In this document: piece after piece, positions 33,440-39,350 of the stretch | How the letters are laid out: each line of letters starts with the position of its first letter | Position numbering within the stretch: the first letter of the stretch is position 1 | NCBI RefSeq assembly: GCF_946480305.1 | Contig: NZ_CAMLJQ010000039.1 | Location: 1-39,350, forward strand | DNA from: an uncultured Caldimonas sp. | GTDB lineage: Bacteria > Pseudomonadota > Gammaproteobacteria > Burkholderiales > Burkholderiaceae | Direction: 5' to 3' | Length of the DNA stretch: 39,350 nt | Notes under the pieces: generated by a model | Databases searched by the model: none | The model's input: only the letters and a program-made list of their open reading frames with translations | What the model was told of the DNA's origin: nothing | Position numbers and translations under genes: made by a program

Positions 33440-34354
33440 ATGTCGTCCCCCGATCTGCGCCTGCCTTCGCTCGAAGGACTGCGAGCCTTCGAGGCCGCCG
33501 CCCGGCTCGGCACCTTCGAGCGCGCGGCCGACGAGCTGAACGTGACGGCCAGCGCCGTCAGCAAGCGGGTGGGCACCGTGGAAGAGCTGCTCAACACCCA
33601 GCTGCTGGTGCGCAGCGGCAAGAGCCTCACGCTCACGGCCGCGGGCAAGGAGTACCTCACGCAGGTGCGCGCCGCGCTCGGCCTGCTGGCCGCCGTGCCG
33701 CTGCACCAGCGGGCGGCCCAGCGCGTGCAGCGCTTGCGGGTGTGCAGCCCGCCCACCTTCGCGCGCCAGATCCTCGTGCCGCATCTGGAGGGGTTCACTC
33801 GTGCCCACCCGGAGGTCGAGCTCGAGGTGGTGCTCAGCATTCCCTACCTCGACGCATCGCCGGCCGATGCCGACGTGGAGGTGCGCAACGGCAACCTTGC
33901 CGCAGCCGGCGCCCTCGCCCTGATGGACGACCTGGTGGTGCCGGTGGCCTCACCCGCGCTGCTGCAGCGCCTGCCCGCGATGCACGAGCCGGACGACCTG
34001 CGCCACGCGCCCCTGCTACGCACGCCGCTGGAGCCCTGGGCGCCGTGGTTCGAGGCGGCCGGGCTGCCCTGGCCCGAGCCCGGCCAGGGCCCGAAGCTGG
34101 TCGATCTGGGCTTGTTGCTCGAAGCGGCGGTGGCCGGCCAGGGTGTGGCACTCGCGCGCCCGAGCCTCGCGCGGCACTGGTTGCGCACGGGCACGCTGGT
34201 GCCGCTGTTCCGCGTGACGGCAGCTCCGACGCACCACTACTACCTGCTTCAGCACGCCGCACATCCCGCCGCCGCCGCATTTGCCGGCTGGCTGGGCACG
34301 GTGTGTGCGCAGGTCGCCGCCGAAGGGGCGGAACTTCTTTCGCGCAAGGCCTGA
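33440..34354 (+). CDS. LysR-family regulator, GcvA-like
   Basis: DNA-binding regulator of 304 residues. The N-terminal winged helix is typical: LPSLEGLRAFEAAARLGTF, then ELNVTASAVSKRVGTVEELL, with the GcvA-type LPSLxxLRAFEAAAR opening. The substrate-binding domain runs from about 90 to 290. It lies 23 bases after the cupredoxin-like gene and 78 bases before the oxidase, all on one strand. LysR proteins usually control a neighbour; the oxidase is the more likely target, with the upstream operon possible. No ribosome site stands out before the ATG. Confidence 0.88.
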   Translation: MSSPDLRLPSLEGLRAFEAAARLGTFERAADELNVTASAVSKRVGTVEELLNTQLLVRSGKSLTLTAAGKEYLTQVRAALGLLAAVPLHQRAAQRVQRLRVCSPPTFARQILVPHLEGFTRAHPEVELEVVLSIPYLDASPADADVEVRNGNLAAAGALALMDDLVVPVASPALLQRLPAMHEPDDLRHAPLLRTPLEPWAPWFEAAGLPWPEPGQGPKLVDLGLLLEAAVAGQGVALARPSLARHWLRTGTLVPLFRVTAAPTHHYYLLQHAAHPAAAAFAGWLGTVCAQVAAEGAELLSRKA

Positions 34355-34432
34355 GAAACTTTCCGGGCGCGGTGCCTTGCGGCTCCCTACGATGCGTCCA
34401 CGGTCGAAGAGACAGACCGCCTGGAGACGCAC

Positions 34433-35635
34433 ATGAGCACCCCCGTGACCTGCATCGAAGACCTGCGCCAGATGGCCAAGCGGCGCGTGCCGCGTGCGAT
34501 CTTCGAGTACGTCGACCGCGGCTCGTACGACGAGGTCACGCTGCGCGCCAACAAGAGCGACCTCGATGCGATCGCCCTGCGCCAGCGGGTTGCGATCAAC
34601 GTCGACCACCGCTCCACCGCCACCACACTGCTCGGCGAACCCGCGACCATGCCCGTCGCGATCGCACCCACCGGCCTCACCGGCCTGAACTGGGGCAATG
34701 GCGAGATGCTGGCCGCTCGTGCCGCGCAGCGCTTCGGCGTGCCGTTCACGCTGAGCACGATGTCGATCTGCTCCATCGAGGACGTGGCCGGCTTCGTGCA
34801 GCAGCCGTTCTGGTTCCAGCTCTACGTGATGCGCGACCGCGGCTTCGCGGCCTCGCTGATCGAGCGCGCCAAGGCCGCGAAATGTTCGGCCCTCGTGCTC
34901 ACGCTGGATCTGCAGATCCAGGGCCAGCGCCACCGCGACATCAAGAACGGTCTGGCCGTGCCGCCGAAGCTCACGCTTGCGAATGCGCTCGACGTTGCCA
35001 CCAAGCCGGCCTGGGCGCTGCGCGTGCTGGCCGGCAAGCGCAAGAGCTTCGGCAACCTCGACGGGTACGTGAAGGGCGCCGACTCGCTGGCCACGCTGAG
35101 CCAGTGGATCGCCGGCCAGTTCGACCCGACGCTGAGCTGGGCCGATGTGGAATGGGTGCGCAAGCTGTGGGGCGGCAAGCTGATCCTGAAAGGCATCCTC
35201 GACGTGGAGGACGCGAAGATCGCCGCCGCGACCGGCTGCGATGCGATTGTCGTCAGCAACCACGGCGGGCGCCAGCTCGACGGCGCGCTCTCCAGCATCC
35301 GCGCCCTGCCCGAGATCGTGCAGGCGGTGGGCGACCGCACCGAAGTGCTGTTCGACGGCGGCGTGCGCTCCGGGCAGGACGTGCTCAAGGCCGTGGCACT
35401 GGGCGCCCGCGGCTGCATGATCGGCCGAGCCTTCCTGTACGGGTTGGGTGCGATGGGCGAGGCCGGTGTGACGAACGCGCTGGAGATCATCCGCCGCGAA
35501 CTCGACGTGAGCATGGCACTCACCGGCACGCGCGACGTGCTGCAGGCCGGCCCGCAGATCCTGCACCTGCCGGCGGGCCATGCAGTGCCTGCGCCGGCTC
35601 AAGCCACCGGCGGCTCGCTGCTCAAAGCCGCCTGA
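34433..35635 (+). CDS. FMN-dependent alpha-hydroxy-acid oxidase/dehydrogenase
   Basis: A 400-residue enzyme of the glycolate oxidase/L-lactate dehydrogenase family, a TIM barrel with FMN that oxidises 2-hydroxy acids to 2-oxo acids. Conserved points are IFEYVDRGSYDE at the start, MPVAIAPTGLTGL, the FMN/active-site block SNHGGRQLDG with the catalytic histidine, and LFDGGVRSGQDVLKA. L-lactate, glycolate and mandelate are all possible substrates. The second active-site arginine and histidine region (GQRHRDIKNG) is intact. GGAG lies before the ATG. No lactate permease or glcDEF genes are close by, so I leave the symbol empty. Confidence 0.9.
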   Translation: MSTPVTCIEDLRQMAKRRVPRAIFEYVDRGSYDEVTLRANKSDLDAIALRQRVAINVDHRSTATTLLGEPATMPVAIAPTGLTGLNWGNGEMLAARAAQRFGVPFTLSTMSICSIEDVAGFVQQPFWFQLYVMRDRGFAASLIERAKAAKCSALVLTLDLQIQGQRHRDIKNGLAVPPKLTLANALDVATKPAWALRVLAGKRKSFGNLDGYVKGADSLATLSQWIAGQFDPTLSWADVEWVRKLWGGKLILKGILDVEDAKIAAATGCDAIVVSNHGGRQLDGALSSIRALPEIVQAVGDRTEVLFDGGVRSGQDVLKAVALGARGCMIGRAFLYGLGAMGEAGVTNALEIIRRELDVSMALTGTRDVLQAGPQILHLPAGHAVPAPAQATGGSLLKAA

Positions 35636-35808
35636 CCGTCTGCCAGGCCGCGAAGGCTGTCGTCATGCCCGCTCGTGCGGGGCCGCCGCTCTGCGACCGG
35701 CGACAAGCCCCCCCGCCCCGCGGGTGTGGCACGCCCTTCGCGGCCGGGCGCCTTCACCCCGAAGCGCCCAGGGCCTGCTCGCACAGCCCTCGGTCGAGTG
35801 AACAGGCC

Positions 35809-36171
35809 CTACCCCAGTTCCTCGACCGCCGCTTCCACCATGGATCTGATGAGCACCTCGTCCACCGGCTGGCGGTAGCGGCACTTCAGGTGGCGCACGC
35901 CCTTGCCGGTGCCTTCGAGCTGGGGAAACTGCCCGGCGATGTCGGCGCCGTGGAAGAACTGCAGGTTGGCGTGCGTCTTGTGCGTGACGATGGCCAGCAC
36001 ATTGGTGCCATGCCACGTGAAGACGAGGTTGCCCCACTTCACCGTCTGCTCCAGGCCGGGGGCGGCCTCGAGCACGGCGCGTTGGAGCGCCAGTGCGGTG
36101 GTGCGCTCATCCGGCGGCAGGTTGTCGAAGTAGGCCGCGACGAGCGCGGCGGGGCGGACGTTGGTTCGCAT
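35809..36171 (-). CDS. DUF1801 domain protein
   Basis: Small cytoplasmic protein of 120 residues with the DUF1801 (YdhG-like) pattern: AYFDNLPPDERTTALALQRAVLEAAPGLEQTVKWGN, then VLAIVTHKTHANLQFFHG and RHLKCRY. Biochemical function is unknown. The ATG giving MRTNVRPAAL is chosen, with GAGGGA about 13 bases upstream; an ATG 15 codons earlier is possible. It follows the metallopeptidase gene on the same strand by 61 bases. The 173 bases between it and the convergent oxidase hold nothing I can assign. Confidence 0.8.
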   Translation of the reverse strand: MRTNVRPAALVAAYFDNLPPDERTTALALQRAVLEAAPGLEQTVKWGNLVFTWHGTNVLAIVTHKTHANLQFFHGADIAGQFPQLEGTGKGVRHLKCRYRQPVDEVLIRSMVEAAVEELG

Positions 36172-36232
36172 CTTGGAGCGGGTCCCTCGATCTTTCAGCG
36201 GCGACGCGTCCCGCAAGCGCCGCCACCGGTGT

Positions 36233-37084
36233 TCACAGTTGTGTGGCCTCGAACGTGTTGCACTGCTGCAGGTCGCCCGTCTGCAAGCCGCGCCGGAACC
36301 ACGACACGCGTTGCTCGCTGGTGCCGTGGGTAAAGCTTTCCGGCACCACGGTGCCGCCGGAGCGGCGCTGCAGCGCGTCGTCGCCGATCTGCGACGCGGC
36401 GTTCAATGCCTCTTCGACATCACCTTGCTCCAGCAGTTGCCGCGCCTTGTCCGCATGGTGCGCCCACACGCCGGAAAGACAATCGGCCTGCAGTTCGAGG
36501 CGCACGCTCAGCCCGTTGTACTGCGCCTCGCTCACGCGACCGCGCATTGCGTCCACCTTGTCGGTGATGCCGAGCAGGTGCTGAACATGGTGCCCCACCT
36601 CATGGGCAATGACGTAGGCCTGCGCAAAATCGCCCGGGGCGCCGAGCCGGTGCTTCAGCGTCTCGTAAAACGACAGGTCGATGTAGACGCGCTCGTCTGC
36701 CGGGCAATAGAACGGGCCCATCGCGGCCTGCCCCTGCCCGCAGGCCGTCGGCGTGGCGTCGCGAAACAGCACCAGCTTCGGCTCGCGGTACTGGCTGCCG
36801 CTGCGTGCGAACAGCTGCTTCCAGGTGTCTTCGGTGTCGGCCAGCACGACCGAGACGAACTGCGCCATCGTGTCGTCCGACGGCGGCGCCTGCGCCGGCA
36901 CCTGCTGCGGCGGGCCGCCTTCGAGCATGCCGATCACGGTGAGCGGATTGATGCCGAACACCCAGCCGGCAATCAGTGCCACCACGATGGTGCCGATGCC
37001 GACACCGCCGCCCAGCCGTACACCGCGGCCGGAGGCGCGCCGGTCCTCGACATTGGTGCTCTGACGTTGGCCTTGCCACTTCAT
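36233..37084 (-). CDS. ypfJ: YpfJ-family neutral zinc metallopeptidase
   Basis: Predicted membrane-anchored metallopeptidase of 283 residues. A short polar N-terminus is followed by one membrane helix (about 25-48, IGTIVVALIAGWVFGINPL), with the catalytic domain in the periplasm. The zinc motif is HEVGHH in AYVIAHEVGHHVQHLLG. The family blocks AACGQGQAAMGPFYCPADERVYID-like and LELQADCLSGVWAHH are present; the glutamate in the latter is the likely third ligand. The substrate is unknown. It is divergent from the ferritin-like operon across 252 bases. Confidence 0.9.
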   Translation of the reverse strand: MKWQGQRQSTNVEDRRASGRGVRLGGGVGIGTIVVALIAGWVFGINPLTVIGMLEGGPPQQVPAQAPPSDDTMAQFVSVVLADTEDTWKQLFARSGSQYREPKLVLFRDATPTACGQGQAAMGPFYCPADERVYIDLSFYETLKHRLGAPGDFAQAYVIAHEVGHHVQHLLGITDKVDAMRGRVSEAQYNGLSVRLELQADCLSGVWAHHADKARQLLEQGDVEEALNAASQIGDDALQRRSGGTVVPESFTHGTSEQRVSWFRRGLQTGDLQQCNTFEATQL

Positions 37085-37252
37085 CGTGCGAGAGGGGAAT
37101 GTTGCGGTGCGGAAGCACGAGCATCGTAGCGCGGCAAACCGCAATGCGGAACAACAGAAGGAAATTCCGGCCGTTGAAAAAGCTGCGTCATGCAGCGTGT
37201 GCGCTGTGCGAAGCAAATGGCGCGCCGGGTGCCTTGCAGGGTGGCTCGGCAA

Positions 37253-37268
37253 GGGCATACCGGTTGCT
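37253..37268 (+). promoter_or_regulatory. Candidate sigma-54 (-24/-12) promoter
   Basis: GGGCATACCGGTTGCT fits the sigma-54 pattern TGGCACG-N4-TTGCW at nine of twelve defined positions, with the essential GG and GC ten bases apart. It would give a start near 37280 and a leader of about 57 bases before the first ferritin-like gene. No upstream activator site was identified. Chance occurrence in a GC-rich genome is possible. Confidence 0.4.
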
Positions 37269-37336
37269 GTACTGCATGGGCGTGAGCTCGTCCGCGGGCG
37301 GGCTCATCTACCCCAACCTGCCCCACGAGGAGTCCC

Positions 37337-38506
37337 ATGGCCAACATCAACTTCTTCGATGCGAAGGGCTGCCCGCTCGATCAGCAGCGCTTCACCTGGA
37401 AGGACCTCAGCCCCAAGCCCATCAGCAAGCTCGACGACGACGCATTCACGCGGGTGCGCATCATCCTGATGAACGGCATCGAACTCGACGCACTGCGCCT
37501 CAAGCACATCATTGCGCGCTTCAGCGGCGACCTGCGCGTGCCACTGGCCGAACTGCGCCGCGTCGAGCAGCACCAGGCCACCGTGATCAACTGGCTGCTG
37601 GGCGCCGATCACTCTCCGATCGAGACCACCATCGCCTACGAACAGGTGGCCATCGAGGTGACGGCGGCCGTGGCGCAGAACGAACCGGACCCCTACCTTG
37701 CGCAGGCCTACCGCTTTGGCCTGCTGGAAGATTTTGACCACCTGTACCGCTACTCGGCGCTGCTCGACCGGCTGGAGGGCAAGGATGCGAACAACATCCT
37801 GCAGGGCTATACCGACATCGTGCCCGGCCGCCCGACCATGCTGGAGCATCGTGCGCCGGTGGACGACGTGCGCGCCCCTTACGACAAGGGATCGGCCGCC
37901 ACGCTGAGCAAGATCCACGCGGCGATGATCACGGCCGCCGAGTACCAGACGCACGACTACTACATGAACATCGGCCCGCTGTTTGCCGACCCGGTGGCGC
38001 GCGAGCTGTACGCGGAGATCGCATCGATCGAGGAGCAGCACGTCACGCAGTACGGCTCGCTCGAAGACCCGACCGAGAGCTTCATCGAGAAGTGGATGAT
38101 CCACGAAGCGATGGAGGTGTACGCCTACCACTCGTGCGTGCAGCAGGAAAACAACCCGCGCATCAAGGCGATCTGGGAGCGCTTCCTCGACTACGAGCTG
38201 GGCCACCTGCAGGTGGCGATGCGGCTGTTCAAGGACATCGAGCGCCGCGACCCGGCGGAGGTGCTGAGCGAGGTGTCTCCGATGCTGCCGTTCAAGAGCC
38301 AGCGCGCCTTCGTGCGCGACGTGCTCGAGAAGGAAGTGGGTTACCGCGCCATCGGCACGCAGTTCACCACCGACGGCAGCGAAAGCGAGGCCACCCTCGC
38401 CTACCGGCAGGAGCTCAACGCCAAGGGCTCGCCCTCGCAGGCGGTGGCCGCGGCCTACCGCTGGTCGCCGGGCACCGAGCTGAGCCGCAAGGTCGTCAAC
38501 TACTGA
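37337..38506 (+). CDS. Ferritin-like protein, apparent double four-helix bundle
   Basis: Unnamed 389-residue helical protein. The C-terminal half (about 190-305) has a full di-iron pattern: E202, E232 and H235 (IEEQH), E257 or E260 (IHEAMEVYAYH), and E287 with H290 (YELGH). The N-terminal half (about 36-145) has four similar helices with a partial pattern: E49, EQH at 77-79, E102 or E107, and DFDH at 132-135. This suggests duplication with one degraded site. There is no signal peptide. GAGG lies close before the ATG. The next gene encodes another ferritin-like protein 16 bases on. Roles in iron storage, peroxide defence or an oxygenase-like reaction are all possible. Confidence 0.72.
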   Translation: MANINFFDAKGCPLDQQRFTWKDLSPKPISKLDDDAFTRVRIILMNGIELDALRLKHIIARFSGDLRVPLAELRRVEQHQATVINWLLGADHSPIETTIAYEQVAIEVTAAVAQNEPDPYLAQAYRFGLLEDFDHLYRYSALLDRLEGKDANNILQGYTDIVPGRPTMLEHRAPVDDVRAPYDKGSAATLSKIHAAMITAAEYQTHDYYMNIGPLFADPVARELYAEIASIEEQHVTQYGSLEDPTESFIEKWMIHEAMEVYAYHSCVQQENNPRIKAIWERFLDYELGHLQVAMRLFKDIERRDPAEVLSEVSPMLPFKSQRAFVRDVLEKEVGYRAIGTQFTTDGSESEATLAYRQELNAKGSPSQAVAAAYRWSPGTELSRKVVNY

Positions 38507-38522
38507 ATTCGAGGAGTACCTG

Positions 38523-39245
38523 ATGCAGAACGCAACCCACATGGGGATGAACCGCACCGGCGCGAAGATGTCGCCGATCGACGTGAGCCGCATGGAAGAA
38601 GCGGCGATGAACGCGCCCGAGACCGAGCCGGACGGCACCAGCATGACGATGATGCGCAGCGAGGCGATTGCCGAGGCCGACCGCGTGGGCTCGGTGCCGA
38701 TCCCCGGCACCATGCGCGGGGTGGTGTCGACCGGCGTCTCCAAGCTCAAGGGCGAGAAGCCCGAGGTGCTGATCGACAAGCTCGGCGAGCGCCTCGCTTT
38801 CGAGCGCACCGGCACCCGACTCTATGAAGCGCTGATCGCGAAGTGCGAGATGACGCCGGACCAGGGGCTCGTGCCTCCGCTCGTCGACCTGCGCCGCATC
38901 CACGACGAGGAGGCACAGCACTTCCAGATGCTGGTCGAGGCGCTCGAATCGCTCGGTGCCGACCCGACCGCACAGACCCCGTGCGCCGACGTGTCGGCCG
39001 TGATGTCGCAGGGCATCATGCAGGTCATCACCGACCCGCGCACCACGATCCCGCAAAGCCTGAACGCCATCTTGGTGGCGGAGCTGGCCGACAACGCCAG
39101 CTGGGAGCTGCTGATCCAGCTGGCCGACAAGGGCGGGCACGAGGACCTGGCGACGCGCTTTCGCACTGCACTGGCGGCCGAAGAACAGCACCTGCTGAGC
39201 GTGAAGCAGTGGCTGGCTGCGGCAGTGGCGAGCGAAGCGCTGTGA
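38523..39245 (+). CDS. Ferritin-like domain protein
   Basis: A 240-residue protein with a flexible, methionine-rich N-terminal 60 residues and a four-helix ferritin-like domain (about 85-235). Di-iron ligands are E94 (AFERTGTRLYEAL), E130 and H133 (EEAQH), E187 (VAELADNASWELL) and E220 and H223 (EEQH), the E/ExxH/E/ExxH order of rubrerythrin-like proteins. GAGGAG lies eight bases before the ATG. It starts 16 bases after the previous gene, so the two are surely one message. I recall this pair together in Burkholderia and rhizobia, without a known function. Confidence 0.8.
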   Translation: MQNATHMGMNRTGAKMSPIDVSRMEEAAMNAPETEPDGTSMTMMRSEAIAEADRVGSVPIPGTMRGVVSTGVSKLKGEKPEVLIDKLGERLAFERTGTRLYEALIAKCEMTPDQGLVPPLVDLRRIHDEEAQHFQMLVEALESLGADPTAQTPCADVSAVMSQGIMQVITDPRTTIPQSLNAILVAELADNASWELLIQLADKGGHEDLATRFRTALAAEEQHLLSVKQWLAAAVASEAL

Positions 39246-39350
39246 GCGGGTTTTGACGAGACCCATCCACCTGTCCGCACGCCTCAGCACTTGTCGCGAA
39301 GGCATGGGCGGGTGGCCGGCGGCGCGCCTTGTGTGGGCGGCGAGGAGCGC

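Noticed and set aside
33742..36333. 863-codon plus-strand frame across LysR and the oxidase
   Set aside because: Out-of-frame shadow of two clearly recognisable genes.
1..39350. CRISPR arrays, tRNA or rRNA genes, prophage or insertion sequences
   Set aside because: I saw no regularly spaced repeats, no tRNA-like cloverleaf or rRNA stretch, and no integrase or transposase protein.
39246..39350. Possible gene start at the right edge
   Set aside because: The last 105 bases have no supported start codon, ribosome site or hairpin.

Overview
The window is a stretch of chromosome from a high-GC betaproteobacterium. Gene content and protein style fit Burkholderiales, most likely the Rubrivivax/Leptothrix/Piscinibacter side of the order. 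The supports are the xseB-ispA-dxs-folE2 order, the argH/algZ/algR neighbourhood, a DinB with a long insertion after its first beta-strand, a DUF3034 protein, and an intergenic hairpin repeat of a kind I recall from this group. That placement is inference from content, not a phylogeny. I see no tRNA, rRNA, CRISPR array, phage gene or insertion sequence. Coding density is about 90 percent and genes often overlap by 1 to 4 bases.

Layout. 0-4 kb (minus): xseB-ispA-dxs-folE2, covering isoprenoid precursor and folate/GTP-derived synthesis. 4.2-9.6 kb (plus): an orphan Rieske oxygenase closed by a strong hairpin, then an overlapping set of membrane adenylate/guanylate cyclase, EamA-type transporter and thiosulfate/mercaptopyruvate sulfurtransferase, then a UspA stress protein behind an FNR-type palindrome. 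9.7-11.5 kb (minus): ZIP metal transporter and a Tat-exported dienelactone hydrolase. 11.7-15.8 kb: the polyphosphate module, with ppx (plus) facing sixA and ppk (minus). ppk has a three-repeat Pho box at its promoter. 15.8-16.3 kb holds decayed gene pieces. 16.3-19.8 kb: an AlgR/AlgZ-type two-component pair divergent from argH. 19.8-22.4 kb: a lipoprotein-like esterase, a bacteriohemerythrin, and a CadR/PbrR regulator divergent from a short CDF-type exporter with a clear MerR-type operator between them.

22.5-30 kb: two lipoproteins (a five-repeat DUF5666 protein and an NlpE-chagasin fusion), MgtC, a DUF72 protein, small unknown proteins, and a DUF1444-GNAT-unknown operon. 30.1-31.3 kb: dinB. 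31.5-35.6 kb (plus): a compact envelope redox cluster made of a DUF3034 outer-membrane-type protein, a secreted truncated hemoglobin and a secreted cupredoxin-like protein, followed by a LysR regulator and an FMN-dependent alpha-hydroxy-acid oxidase. 35.8-37.1 kb (minus): DUF1801 protein and a YpfJ-type zinc metallopeptidase. 37.3-39.2 kb: two adjacent ferritin-like proteins, one apparently a double four-helix bundle.

The best candidate for an undescribed system is the DUF3034/globin/cupredoxin operon. Its globin keeps the proximal heme ligand but appears to have lost both polar distal-pocket residues. Next are the tandem ferritin-like pair, the ppk promoter whose -10 element lies so close to the ATG that the message would be nearly leaderless, and the NlpE-chagasin fusion.
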